Below, one piece after another: positions 1 through 8,512 of a stretch of 64,000 nucleotides of DNA. The DNA is from Bradyrhizobium sp. 141 (GTDB lineage Bacteria > Pseudomonadota > Alphaproteobacteria > Rhizobiales > Xanthobacteraceae): contig NZ_JADPKR010000058.1 of the NCBI RefSeq assembly GCF_023074055.1, positions 62,001 through 126,000 of the forward strand. Reading direction: 5' to 3'. Numbering within the stretch: the first letter of the stretch is position 1; each line of letters begins with the position of its first letter. The notes below the pieces were generated by a model that worked only from the letters and a program-made list of their open reading frames with translations, ran no database searches and was not told where the DNA came from. The position numbers were made by a program, and so were the translations under genes.

Positions 1-1102
1 ACACGCCGATCGAGAATCCGGTTGCCGGCACGGGCTCGCCGCGGAAGCGCGAGACGAGGCCATCGTAGCGCCCGCCGCCGCCGACCGAGCCGAAGCGCAC
101 CGGGCGGCCCTTCTCATCCTTGGTCTCGAGCAGGAGTTCGACCTCGTAGACGGGGCCGGTGTAATATTCGAGGCCGCGCACGACGGACGGATCGATCTTG
201 ATGCGGTCCGCACCGTAGCCCGACGCCGTGACAAGCTTGGCAATCTCTTCCAGCTCGCTCACGCCAGCCTGACCGACTTCGCTCTTAGCAAGGTAAGTCT
301 CTGCGGCGGCGATGGCCTCTTTCCAATCGTCGCGCGGTTTGGTGATGGCGAGAACGACATCAGCCTCCTCCGCGTTCAAATTGGCGCCTTTCGTGAAGTC
401 GCCCTTGCCTTCTTCGCCGCCGTCCCATCGTCCCGGGCCGAGCAATTTGCGCACTTCATCGGCAGAAAACTTGTCGAGCTTGTCGATCGCGCGCAGCACG
501 GTGAGCCTGCGTGCAGCGTTCTCGGCGCCGCCGAGCCCGATCGCCTCCAGCACGCCGTCGAGCACCTTTCGGTTATTGACCTTCACAACGTAGGAGCCGC
601 GCGCGATGCCGAGCGCCTCCATCGTATCCGCAGCCATCATGCAGATCTCGGCATCCGCCGCCGGCGTCGCCGAGCCGACCGTATCGGCATCGAACTGCAT
701 GAACTGGCGGAAGCGGCCGGGGCCGGGCTTTTCGTTGCGGAAGACGTAGCCGACGCGGTAGCTGCGGTAGGGCAAGACCAGCGCGTCGGTGCCATAGCGC
801 TCGCCGACATAGCGGGCGAGCGGCGCGGTCAAATCGTAGCGCAAGCTGATCCACTGCTCGTCGTCGTCCTGGAACGAGAACACGCCCTCGTTCGGACGAT
901 CCTGGTCGGGCAGGAACTTGCCGAGCGCGTCGGTGTATTCCATCGCCGGCGTCTCGACGGGCTCGAACCCGTAGAGCTCGTAGACGGCGCGGATCTTCTC
1001 GACCATCTCGCGCGTCGCCCGGATCGCTGCGGGGTCGCGATCCTCTAGCCCGCGCGGCAGGCGCGCCTTCAGTTTCTGGGGTTTTTTGGATTTCTCGGCC
1101 AT
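1..1102 (-). CDS. hisS: Histidine--tRNA ligase, 3' end outside window
   Basis: Class II aminoacyl-tRNA synthetase that charges tRNA-His in the cytoplasm. I translated the minus strand from the ATG at 1102; the frame stays open to the window edge, so only the N-terminal 367 or so residues are visible. Recognisable elements are the start MAEKSKKPQKLKARLPRG, the class II motif 2 region (GRFRQFMQFDADTVG) and the later histidine-binding segment (GLEYYTGPVYE), followed by GSVGGGGRYDGL near the edge. The reading frame with an ATG at 1127 is a shadow of this gene. Partial only because the window ends. Confidence 0.95.
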   Translation of the reverse strand, partial: MAEKSKKPQKLKARLPRGLEDRDPAAIRATREMVEKIRAVYELYGFEPVETPAMEYTDALGKFLPDQDRPNEGVFSFQDDDEQWISLRYDLTAPLARYVGERYGTDALVLPYRSYRVGYVFRNEKPGPGRFRQFMQFDADTVGSATPAADAEICMMAADTMEALGIARGSYVVKVNNRKVLDGVLEAIGLGGAENAARRLTVLRAIDKLDKFSADEVRKLLGPGRWDGGEEGKGDFTKGANLNAEEADVVLAITKPRDDWKEAIAAAETYLAKSEVGQAGVSELEEIAKLVTASGYGADRIKIDPSVVRGLEYYTGPVYEVELLLETKDEKGRPVRFGSVGGGGRYDGLVSRFRGEPVPATGFSIGV

Positions 1103-1142
1103 GCGCGGCGTTTACCAGCCGGGGCACGAGGCGGCAACTGCC

Positions 1143-1667
1143 CTACGGCTGCTCCATCCGCGCCCGGAGCGCGTCGGCGTCGGCTTTCGGCATGGATTTG
1201 AGCAGCGGCTTGATGGTTTCGCCGCCGACGATCTTGCCGTTGCGCATGAACATCCAGTCCGAGATGTCGGCCTCAACGAATTTGACCTCTTCGCCTGCCC
1301 GCTTGCCCGGCAGGTCGCGCGGCTCATTGGCGAACACGCCGGAATAGCTGCCGTTGGGCAGCTTCTTGATTTCGGCGATCCAGATGTGCTCCCCGCCCTT
1401 GCGGGTGGAAAAGTGCGCTTTGAGGGAATGCCCGGTCTCCGACGGCTTTGGCGCGTCATAGGAAGCCCAGAAGGTCGGAATCGTGCCGCGAGCGCGCGCG
1501 ATCGCGGCATTCATCTCGGGATCGGCGGTGCGCACGTCGACGACCGGGGAGCGGTCTTGCGCGACCACCTCGTGCGTGGGGCCGATGGTCAGGATGCCGA
1601 AGACGGAGACGCCGGCGATTGCGGCGAGAACGACCCATTTCATCGGTGGGGAGAGCTTAGCTGCCAT
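1143..1667 (-). CDS. DUF2314 domain protein, membrane-anchored or exported
   Basis: A 174-residue protein with a hydrophobic N-terminal segment (residues about 9-28) that is a signal anchor or signal peptide, then a globular domain matching the DUF2314 (YegJ-like) family by its pattern FWASYDAPKPSETGHSLKAH and the later IWIAEIKKLPNGSYSGVF and ISDWMFMRNGKIVGG segments. The family's biochemical role is not established. It lies 40 bp upstream of hisS on the same strand and could be read with it. The start at 1667 has a weak GGA 10 bases upstream; an in-frame ATG at 1643 is an alternative that would begin directly with the hydrophobic segment. Confidence 0.8.
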   Translation of the reverse strand: MAAKLSPPMKWVVLAAIAGVSVFGILTIGPTHEVVAQDRSPVVDVRTADPEMNAAIARARGTIPTFWASYDAPKPSETGHSLKAHFSTRKGGEHIWIAEIKKLPNGSYSGVFANEPRDLPGKRAGEEVKFVEADISDWMFMRNGKIVGGETIKPLLKSMPKADADALRARMEQP

Positions 1668-1870
1668 GATCGCGATATCCAGGATGACTCGATGTATCCT
1701 GGCTTTGTCGCGGAGTTATGGCGGTGCGTTCATGGAGTTAGATGCCGCGACGTTCCCCGGATGCTGCGCAGCGCGCCGCCTCTTGGCGGCGTGGTGCGCT
1801 GCTGATCCGGGGTCCAGCCACTGGCACTCTGGGTCCCGGCTCGCGCTTTGCGCGTCCGGGACACGAGGCC

Positions 1871-2947
1871 TCAAAACACCTTGCGGATCCAGTTGTGCGG
1901 ATCGTTGGTGCGGCCATACTGGATGTCGACGAGCTGCTTGCGCAGGCCCATGGCGACGGGACCGGCGGCACCGCCGCTGATCTCGAAATCTCCGCTCACC
2001 GAGCGCACCTTGCCAATCGGCGAGATGACGGCCGCCGTGCCGCAGGCGAAGGCTTCCTTGAGCTTGCCGGAGGCCGCGTCCTTGCGCCATTGGTCGAGCG
2101 AGTACGGCTCCTCGCGCACCGTCTTGCCGGCATCCTTGGCCAGCGCGATGATGGAGTCGCGGGTTATGCCGGGCAGGATAGTGCCGAGCGGCGGTGTCGA
2201 GAGCGAACCGTCGTCGAACACGAAGAAGACGTTCATGCCGCCGAGCTCCTCGACGTAGCGGCGCTCGACCGCATCGAGGAACACGACCTGATCGCAGCCA
2301 TGCTGGATCGCTTCAGCCTGCGCGCGCAGGCTCGCGGCATAATTGCCGCCGCATTTGACGGCGCCAGTGCCGCCAATTGCTGCGCGCGTGTAATTCTCCG
2401 ACACCCAGATCGAGACCGGCGCAGGTCCGCCCTTGAAGTACGATCCCACGGGCGAAGCGATCACCGCAAAGATGTATTCGGAGGACGGCTTGACGCCCAG
2501 GAAGGTCTCGCTCGCGATCATGAAGGGACGCAGGTACAGGCTACCCTCGCCGCCCGGCATCCAGGCGCGGTCGATGCGCACGACCTGCTCGACCGCCTCG
2601 ATGAAGACGTCCTCGGGCAGTTGCGCCATCGCCATGCGATCCGCCGAATCCTTGAAGCGCCGCGCATTGGCGTCGGGGCGGAACAGGTTCACGCCGCCGT
2701 CGTCCCGCTTGTAGGCCTTGAGACCCTCGAAGATCTCCTGGGCGTAGTGCAGCACCGCGCCGGCCGGATCGAGCTGGAAGTTGGCGCGGGCCTCGATCCG
2801 CGCCTCGTACCAGCCGCCCTTGGCCTGATTGTAGCGGACGATCGCCATGTGATCGGTGAAGACCCGCCCGAAGCCGGGATCCATCAGCTTGGCCACACGG
2901 TCCTTCTCAGGAGTCGGATTGGATGCGGGCTGGATGTCGAATGTCAT
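1871..2947 (-). CDS. ilvE: Branched-chain amino acid aminotransferase
   Basis: PLP-dependent fold-type IV transaminase that interconverts Val, Leu and Ile with their 2-oxo acids. The catalytic lysine is in GTGAVKCGGNYA (about residue 198), and the substrate/phosphate region is PPLGTILPGITRDSI. Length (about 358 aa) fits the long BCAT type II class. Two ATGs lie 6 bases apart (2953 and 2947); AAGGAC directly abuts the first and is 6 bases from the second, so 2947 is the better start. It is divergent from the MarR gene at 3293, with a GC-rich hairpin in the shared upstream region. Confidence 0.93.
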   Translation of the reverse strand: MTFDIQPASNPTPEKDRVAKLMDPGFGRVFTDHMAIVRYNQAKGGWYEARIEARANFQLDPAGAVLHYAQEIFEGLKAYKRDDGGVNLFRPDANARRFKDSADRMAMAQLPEDVFIEAVEQVVRIDRAWMPGGEGSLYLRPFMIASETFLGVKPSSEYIFAVIASPVGSYFKGGPAPVSIWVSENYTRAAIGGTGAVKCGGNYAASLRAQAEAIQHGCDQVVFLDAVERRYVEELGGMNVFFVFDDGSLSTPPLGTILPGITRDSIIALAKDAGKTVREEPYSLDQWRKDAASGKLKEAFACGTAAVISPIGKVRSVSGDFEISGGAAGPVAMGLRKQLVDIQYGRTNDPHNWIRKVF

Positions 2948-2992
2948 GGTCATGTCCTTGGCTCCCGCTGCCGGTATCGGCGCTGTTCTGGC

Positions 2993-3018
2993 GCCGGCCC
3001 GCCCTGTTTCGGGCCGGC
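2993..3018 (-). promoter_or_regulatory. Hairpin in ilvE upstream region
   Basis: A perfect 9-bp inverted repeat GCCGGCCCG / CGGGCCGGC with an 8-base loop, about 45-70 bases upstream of the ilvE start. The 345-bp gap between ilvE and the MarR gene contains no convincing gene; this hairpin is its only clear structure. It could be part of an ilvE leader (attenuator-like) or simply a stable GC palindrome. No leader peptide rich in Val, Leu or Ile was evident. Confidence 0.4.
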
Positions 3019-3292
3019 TGGCTTCATTAGGTGTCTGGCTGAACCACCGCCAGCCTTGTTACGGCCGGTTTCCCGTGGCCAGCATGTCGCCGAGGACATG
3101 CTTTTGCGGAACGCGGAAGTCCAGTATGTTTTGCCGAAATGCCGCTCGACAATCGCACGGTAGACCTGCTTCGGCCGTCGTCGCCTGTCCGGCTCTTTCC
3201 GCCGTCCCTGCTTCGACGCCACCCGTCGCGAAACGATCTAAAATTTCGTGCGGGTCGATCGTTTTGTAACATTGAACCCAAGATACGTCAAT

Positions 3293-3832
3293 ATGCCTGA
3301 CATAAATTTCGCGACTTCCTCTCACGACGCCGCCGAGCCCAAGCCGGCCGCAGACGATGGAGGCAATTTGCGCTGGGATATCATCGAGCTACTGTTCTTC
3401 GCCTATCGCGACTTCGTCGGCGATCCCGACCAGGAGCTGGAGGCTTTCGGCTTCGGCCGGGCTCATCACCGGGTCATGCACTTCGTCTTCCGCTATCCCG
3501 GCCTCAAGGTCGCCGATCTGCTGGACGTTCTGCGCATCACAAAGCAGTCGCTCGGCCGCGTGCTCAAGCAGCTCCTGGACGAAGGCTACATCGTGCAGAA
3601 GACCGGCGACAATGATCGCCGCCAGCGCCTGCTCTACGCGACGCCGAAGGGCGAAGCGCTGGTGCAGAAGCTGGCCGGGCTGCAGACCACGCGGATCACC
3701 AAGGCGCTCGCCGAGATCAGCCCGCAGGATGCCGAGACCGTCAAGCGCTTCCTGCGCGCGATGATCGATCGGGACGATCCGGACAAGGTGCTCGAGACGA
3801 TCTTCGCTTCCGTCAACAACGCCAAGGAGTGA
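3293..3832 (+). CDS. MarR-family transcriptional regulator (PetP-like)
   Basis: Winged-helix regulator of 179 aa. The MarR core is seen in AHHRVMHFVFRYPGLKVADL, the recognition-helix region ITKQSLGRVLKQLLDEGYI and the wing TGDNDRRQRLLYATPKGEAL. The ATG at 3293 is preferred over an in-frame GTG at 3248 because the extra residues are not domain-like. It overlaps the next gene's region (stop at 3830-3832) and is followed by a response regulator and a histidine kinase. That order recalls the petP-petR pair described in Rhodobacter capsulatus and found widely in Rhizobiales; the specific name is inference. Confidence 0.88.
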   Translation: MPDINFATSSHDAAEPKPAADDGGNLRWDIIELLFFAYRDFVGDPDQELEAFGFGRAHHRVMHFVFRYPGLKVADLLDVLRITKQSLGRVLKQLLDEGYIVQKTGDNDRRQRLLYATPKGEALVQKLAGLQTTRITKALAEISPQDAETVKRFLRAMIDRDDPDKVLETIFASVNNAKE

Positions 3833-3834
3833 CC

Positions 3835-4560
3835 GTGCCGCTCGCTGCCACTCTCGCCCGCCCGCCGGCGCGCCCCGCCGATGACGCGCCGCATTTGCTG
3901 CTCGTCGACGACGACCGCCGCATCCGCGATCTGCTCTCGCGCTTCCTCGCGGCAGAGGGCTACCGCGTCACCACCGCCGCAAGCGCCGGGGATGCACGAT
4001 CGAAATTGCTGGGTTTGCATTTCGACCTGCTGATCCTCGACGTGATGATGCCCGGCGAGACCGGCTTCGATCTCGCCCGCTTCATCCGGACATCCTCCTC
4101 GGTGCCGATCGTGATGCTGACGGCGCGCCATGAAGCTGAGGCCCGCATCGAGGGCCTGCAAATCGGCGCCGACGACTACGTGGCCAAACCGTTCGAGCCG
4201 CGCGAGCTTGCGCTGCGCATCAACAACATCCTCAAGCGCGCCGCCCCGCCGCCGCAGGCCGCGACCGTGGAGAAGATCGCCTTCGGTCCCTACATCTACC
4301 ATCTCGATCGCGGAGAGCTGCGCCAGGGCGAGGAGGTCATCCACCTCACCGACCGCGAGCGCGAGATGCTGCGCATTCTCTCGGAGACGCCGGGCGAGAC
4401 CGTGCCGCGCAGCGCGCTGACCGGCAATGGCAGCGTCAATGAACGCGCCGTCGACGTGCAGATCAACCGCCTCCGGCGCAAGATCGAGACCGACCCGGCC
4501 AATCCGCTGTTCCTTCAGGCGGTACGCGGCATCGGCTACCGGCTGGTGGCCTCGCCATAA
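3835..4560 (+). CDS. OmpR-family response regulator (PetR-like)
   Basis: Two-component output protein: receiver domain with the acidic pair LVDDD, phosphoacceptor Asp in LLILDVMMPG (residue 69 from this start), and the conserved Lys in YVAKPFEP; then an OmpR/PhoB winged helix ending VRGIGYRLVASP. Two GTG starts are possible, at 3829 and 3835. AAGGAG at 3824-3829 would overlap the first but sits 5 bases before the second, so 3835 is chosen. Tightly coupled to the MarR gene upstream and the kinase gene 19 bp downstream, so the three likely form one signalling operon. Confidence 0.93.
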   Translation: MPLAATLARPPARPADDAPHLLLVDDDRRIRDLLSRFLAAEGYRVTTAASAGDARSKLLGLHFDLLILDVMMPGETGFDLARFIRTSSSVPIVMLTARHEAEARIEGLQIGADDYVAKPFEPRELALRINNILKRAAPPPQAATVEKIAFGPYIYHLDRGELRQGEEVIHLTDREREMLRILSETPGETVPRSALTGNGSVNERAVDVQINRLRRKIETDPANPLFLQAVRGIGYRLVASP

Positions 4561-4579
4561 CGCAAGTGAAGCGCGCTAG

Positions 4580-5968
4580 ATGAGCACGATCGATACCGGC
4601 CTGACGCTGCTCCGAAGCGCCGCCGGCCGCGTCTCCGCCGTCAATGGCTGGATGGGCAATGCGTTCAAGGGCTGGATGCCGACCGGCCTCTACGCCCGCG
4701 CGCTCCTCATCATGATCGTGCCGATGGTGGTGCTGCAATCGGTGGTCGCCTTCGTGTTCATGGAGCGGCACTGGAACACGGTGACGCGCAGATTGTCCGC
4801 CGCGGTGGTGCAGGACATCGCCGCGCTGATCGACGTCTACAAGGGTTATCCGCAGGACCGGGACCGCGACCAGATCCGCCGCATTGCCCAGCAGCGCCTC
4901 GGCCTCGTCGTCGATTTCCTTCCCGCCGGCGACATGCCGCCGCCGGGACCGAAGCCGTTCTTCTCGCTGCTCGACCAGACGCTGTCGGTGCAGCTCGGCC
5001 GCCAGATCGGGCGCTCGTTCTGGATCGACACGGTCGGCCGCTCCAATCTGGTCGAGATCCGCATCCAGCTCGACGATGCCGTGATGCGCGTGTTCGCGCA
5101 GCGCAGCGCCGCCTATGCCTCCAACTCGGAGATCTTCCTGTTCTGGATGGTCGGCACCTCGTCGATCCTGCTGATCGTCGCCGTGCTGTTCCTGCGCAAC
5201 CAGATCAAGCCGATCCTGCGGCTTGCGGATGCCGCCGAAAGTTTCGGCAAGGGCCGCGAGGCGCCGAACTTCAGGCCGCGCGGCGCGCGCGAGGTGCGAC
5301 GCGCCTCGGTCGCCTTCCTCGAGATGAAATCGCGCATCGAGCGCACGATGGAGCAGCGCACCGCGATGCTCGCCGGCGTCAGCCACGATCTGCGCACCAT
5401 CCTGACCCGCTTCAAGCTGGAGCTGGCGCTGATCGGCGACAGTCCCGAGCTCGAGGGGATGCGCAAGGACGTCGACGAGATGTCGATGATGCTCGAGGAT
5501 TACCTCGCGTTTGCGCGCGGCGATTCCGGTGAGCAGTCGCAGCCGACCGACATGGCGCAGGCGCTCGAGGAGTTGCGCGGCGACGCCGAACGCCACGGTC
5601 ATACCGCGACCGTTGCCTTCCACGGCCTGCCCGTCGTGACAGTGAAGCCGGCCTCGTTCAAGCGCTGCCTCGCCAACCTCGTCACCAACGCGGCACGCTA
5701 CGGCAAGAGCATCGCCATCACCGGCCAGCGCGATCACCGCTATTTGACCGTCACGGTCGACGATGACGGACCGGGCATCCCCGCGCATTTGCGCGAAGAA
5801 GTGTTCAAGCCGTTCCTGCGGCTGGACAATGCCCGCAACCAGGACGAAGGCGGCACGGGCCTTGGCCTCGCCATCGCCCGCGACATCGCCCGCTCGCACG
5901 GCGGCGACATCACCCTCGGCGACAGTCCGATGGGAGGACTAAGGGCGAGCGTGCGGATTCCGGTGTAG
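4580..5968 (+). CDS. EnvZ-type sensor histidine kinase
   Basis: Inner-membrane kinase, 462 aa, partner of the response regulator just upstream. Transmembrane segments at about 41-62 and 184-205 enclose a periplasmic sensor region of about 120 residues. A HAMP linker follows, then the HisKA box GVSHDLRTILTRF with phosphorylated His269, and the ATPase domain with N-box NLVTNAARYG, G1 DDDGPGIP and G2 GGTGLGLAI. The signal sensed is unknown. The position-after-His residues (DLRT) and RF spacing resemble the EnvZ/RstB class. It ends convergent with the DUF3617 gene, 32 bp away. Confidence 0.92.
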   Translation: MSTIDTGLTLLRSAAGRVSAVNGWMGNAFKGWMPTGLYARALLIMIVPMVVLQSVVAFVFMERHWNTVTRRLSAAVVQDIAALIDVYKGYPQDRDRDQIRRIAQQRLGLVVDFLPAGDMPPPGPKPFFSLLDQTLSVQLGRQIGRSFWIDTVGRSNLVEIRIQLDDAVMRVFAQRSAAYASNSEIFLFWMVGTSSILLIVAVLFLRNQIKPILRLADAAESFGKGREAPNFRPRGAREVRRASVAFLEMKSRIERTMEQRTAMLAGVSHDLRTILTRFKLELALIGDSPELEGMRKDVDEMSMMLEDYLAFARGDSGEQSQPTDMAQALEELRGDAERHGHTATVAFHGLPVVTVKPASFKRCLANLVTNAARYGKSIAITGQRDHRYLTVTVDDDGPGIPAHLREEVFKPFLRLDNARNQDEGGTGLGLAIARDIARSHGGDITLGDSPMGGLRASVRIPV

Positions 5969-6000
5969 GGGAGAGGGGGAGAACCGTCCGAGTTGCCGCA

Positions 6001-6531
6001 TTACTTCGGCAACAGCGCCTTCAGCTTGTCCATGTCGCGCACGTTCATCTTGAAGCCGCCGGGCATCACGATATCGCCGGGCTTCTGGTCCGGCTTGCAG
6101 GCCCCTAGCCATTTGGCTTGCAGCGTCATGGTGTTATCGCGGCCGGCCGCGCCTGCGACGCCGCCTTGCGCGTGCGAGGAGGTCTTCACCGTGTAGGCCG
6201 AGTTGAAATCGCCTGATATCTCAGCATGCGAGGTCGTGTTGACGCCGGCGACGTTGCACTCGGAATCGCTGACATAGCCGGTCGCGGTCTTCTTGATCTC
6301 CTGCTTGGCGCAAATCTGCTTGGCCATCGGGGAGACGTTGTTGCTCATCTCCTTGTCGACGGTCTCGTCGGTGCAGTGCTGCATGGTCATCTCGGGCACC
6401 GGCGAGCCTGATGTGACCAGCTTCATTTCCCAAAGGCCGGCCTTGCGCACCGGCAAATCGTCGGCGCTGGCGCTGGCTGCCGACACCACGAGACAAGCGG
6501 CCGAGCCGAGCAAAGCGAGTTTGCGCGTCAT
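6001..6531 (-). CDS. DUF3617 exported protein
   Basis: 176-aa protein with a signal peptide (cut expected after ASASA, residue about 23). The mature part has the DUF3617 pattern: RKAGLWEMK near the start, a CTDE motif and three further cysteines (QICAK, DSECN, GACKP), which probably pair as disulfides in the periplasm. Function of the family is unknown. The gene is convergent with the histidine kinase and is followed in the same direction (upstream) by another small exported protein gene. Confidence 0.85.
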   Translation of the reverse strand: MTRKLALLGSAACLVVSAASASADDLPVRKAGLWEMKLVTSGSPVPEMTMQHCTDETVDKEMSNNVSPMAKQICAKQEIKKTATGYVSDSECNVAGVNTTSHAEISGDFNSAYTVKTSSHAQGGVAGAAGRDNTMTLQAKWLGACKPDQKPGDIVMPGGFKMNVRDMDKLKALLPK

Positions 6532-6575
6532 GAGGGAGGCTCCCGGCTAAGAGAATGCGGCGTTACGACAACGCC

Positions 6576-6869
6576 TCAGTACAGCGTGCGGATCGGCTGG
6601 TCGGCGGCGCCATAAGGCACCCAGCGGCAGGAGAACGAGATGTAGCCGCCCTCATAGGCCTGCACCGCCAGGAATTTGACCACCTTGCCGTAGCGCGCGC
6701 AGTGATCGACCGCGGCCTGTCGCGCATCGACCTGGGTGGCCATGGAATAGGCGATGATGCCGCCGGTGTCGTTACCCTTGAAAGGCGGCACCGGAAGGAT
6801 GTCGGCGCGCGCCGACTGGCTCGCCATCATACCCAGGGCAAGAAGGCCCGCGGCCGCAATGATTCGCAT
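6576..6869 (-). CDS. Small exported protein of unknown function
   Basis: 97-aa protein with a signal peptide (MRIIAAAGLLALGMMASQSARA), leaving a mature protein of about 75 residues with two cysteines (DHCARYGK and FSCRW) that could form one disulfide. The frame is open far upstream, but only the last 97 codons look like protein. The ATG at 6869 has GGAG nine bases upstream; an ATG at 6878 would sit directly against that GGAG. I do not recognise the family. It precedes the DUF3617 gene by 44 bp and may share its transcript. Confidence 0.75.
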   Translation of the reverse strand: MRIIAAAGLLALGMMASQSARADILPVPPFKGNDTGGIIAYSMATQVDARQAAVDHCARYGKVVKFLAVQAYEGGYISFSCRWVPYGAADQPIRTLY

Positions 6870-7055
6870 TCCCGTCATCTCCAATTGGCTGACCTCCAGT
6901 CTACGGTGCCGGGATGGAAGTGAAAAGAACGGAAACCCTGCCGACCGCGACGTTGGGGGCAACTCCTGGCGAAGTGTTGCCGCGCTGCACTTGACCTCCC
7001 CCGGCCTTCGCGGCACCGTTCGACCTTCGCAAGACTTTAGCTGTCCGGATGACCC

Positions 7056-7517
7056 ATGCGCACGCCCTCCCCGAAATCGCTCCGCTTTGCCGCCGTGCTC
7101 GGCCTCATGTTCGGGGCGCTGTCGCTCGGTGAGGCCAGGGCTGCCAATCCCCTCGAGCTGAATTTCTGGCTGAGCGGACCGCGCTATGACGGCGCCGTCG
7201 CCGAGTGCGACAGGGCGCTGCCGACGATCGCCACCCAGTTCTGGGAAAAGGAAAGCTCGTTCTGGAATTCCTCGCTGAAAATCACCGGCTTCTCCGCCGT
7301 TCGCGAGACCGCGTTCCGGCCCTGGCAGTCCGACAACATCCCGCGCCGCTTTTGTACCGGCGAGGCCATGCTCAATGACGGCAAGGTGCGCAAGGTGCAT
7401 TTCTCGATCATCGAGGATGGCGGCTTCGCCGGCTACGGCAACGGCGTCGAATGGTGCGTGGTCGGGCTCGACAGCAACTGGGCCTATAATCCGGCCTGCC
7501 GCGCCGCCAAGCCCTAA
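7056..7517 (+). CDS. Exported protein of unknown function
   Basis: 153-aa protein with an N-terminal signal peptide (hydrophobic segment about 11-27, cleavage near GEARA-AN). The mature part carries four cysteines (ECDRAL, RRFCTGEAM, EWCVVGLD, NPACRAA) and many aromatics, which fits a small disulfide-bonded periplasmic protein. I do not recognise the family. No strong ribosome site precedes the ATG; a GGA lies about 7 bases upstream. It stands alone between exported-protein genes on the other strand and an RNase T2 gene downstream. Confidence 0.75.
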   Translation: MRTPSPKSLRFAAVLGLMFGALSLGEARAANPLELNFWLSGPRYDGAVAECDRALPTIATQFWEKESSFWNSSLKITGFSAVRETAFRPWQSDNIPRRFCTGEAMLNDGKVRKVHFSIIEDGGFAGYGNGVEWCVVGLDSNWAYNPACRAAKP

Positions 7518-7652
7518 TTCTAAGAGCCTTAATTCGACGAGCCCTGATTCGGGCCTGTCAGGGCGGTCGGCAACCGCCGCCTGAATTTTGTTCTTGAAAT
7601 GTTCTTGCTGCCTGCTAGGCTTCAGTGCACAGTCTAGTTGAGGGGCGTTGCC

Positions 7653-8357
7653 ATGTTTCATTCCAGATTGCATTCGTTCTCCCGCCTGGTGATCTCGCTG
7701 GCCCTTTCCCTGATCCTTGCAGCGGGCCTGGCCTCGTTCGCCGGTGACGCAAAGGCCCAGGACAAGCGGCAGAACGCGCCGGGCGAGTTCGACTTCTATG
7801 TGCTGTCGCTGTCGTGGTCGCCCTCGTTCTGCGAGGAGGCTGCCGAGCGTGGCGGCCGCTCCCAGATCCAGTGCGGCGGACGGCCTTACGCCTTCGTGGT
7901 GCATGGGCTCTGGCCGCAATATGAGAATGGCTTTCCGGAATATTGCCAGCGTCCCGCGCCGCGACTGAACCGCAGCATCGTTTCCTCGATGCTCGATTTG
8001 ATGCCGGCGCCGGGCCTGATCTTCAACGAATGGGACAAGCACGGCACCTGCTCCGGCCTCGAAGGGCGCAGCTATTTCGAGACGATCCGCAAAGCGCGCG
8101 CCGCGATCAAGATTCCGGCCGAATATCTCGAGCTGTCGCAGGCCAAGACCGTGGCGCCGGCGGAGGTCGAGGAGGCCTTCATCAAGGCCAATCCGGGGCT
8201 GAGCAATATCGCCGTCTCGGTCACCTGCAACCGGACTCGGCTCTCCGAGGTCCGCATCTGCCTCAGCAAGGACCTGCAATTCCGCGCCTGCGACGAGATC
8301 GAACGCCGCGCCTGCCGCCGCGATCAGGTCACCATGCCGCCGATCAGGGGCGGGTAG
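7653..8357 (+). CDS. Ribonuclease T2 family protein
   Basis: Exported RNase of the T2 fold (234 aa). The two catalytic signatures are visible: CAS I in VVHGLWPQYENG and CAS II in NEWDKHGTCSG, giving two catalytic His residues plus the Glu/Lys/His of the second block. A signal peptide covers about residues 1-30 (ending AKAQD). Several Cys pairs fit periplasmic folding. The family cleaves single-stranded RNA via 2',3'-cyclic phosphates, so this would be a scavenging nuclease. GAGGGG lies 8 bases before the ATG at 7653; a TTG at 7638 is less likely. Confidence 0.92.
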   Translation: MFHSRLHSFSRLVISLALSLILAAGLASFAGDAKAQDKRQNAPGEFDFYVLSLSWSPSFCEEAAERGGRSQIQCGGRPYAFVVHGLWPQYENGFPEYCQRPAPRLNRSIVSSMLDLMPAPGLIFNEWDKHGTCSGLEGRSYFETIRKARAAIKIPAEYLELSQAKTVAPAEVEEAFIKANPGLSNIAVSVTCNRTRLSEVRICLSKDLQFRACDEIERRACRRDQVTMPPIRGG

Positions 8358-8380
8358 CTTCACGAAACAGGCCGCCGCAC

Positions 8381-8464
8381 GTCATGGCCGGGCTTGTCCC
8401 GGCCATCCACGTTTCACGACGCATCACGAAGGACGTGGATGCCCGGGACAAGCCCGGGCATGAC
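8381..8464. repeat. Palindromic intergenic repeat, family A
   Basis: Long imperfect inverted repeat starting GTCATGGCCGGGCTTGTCCC and ending with its complement GGGACAAGCCCGGGCATGAC, with a second inner arm around CCACG/CGTGG. A second, longer copy is at 22223-22343. It sits between the RNase T2 gene and rlmJ. Confidence 0.85.
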
Positions 8465-8512
8465 GAGTAGAAGATGCTGCGCATTCTCTCCCGTGAGCCG
8501 TAGATCTTCGCC

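Noticed and set aside
6870..8363. Long N-terminal part of a 595-codon minus-strand frame
   Set aside because: Only its last 97 codons look like protein; the rest is antisense to the RNase T2 gene.
8381..8464. Palindromes considered as insertion-sequence ends
   Set aside because: No transposase between any pair and no target duplications; they are short intergenic elements.
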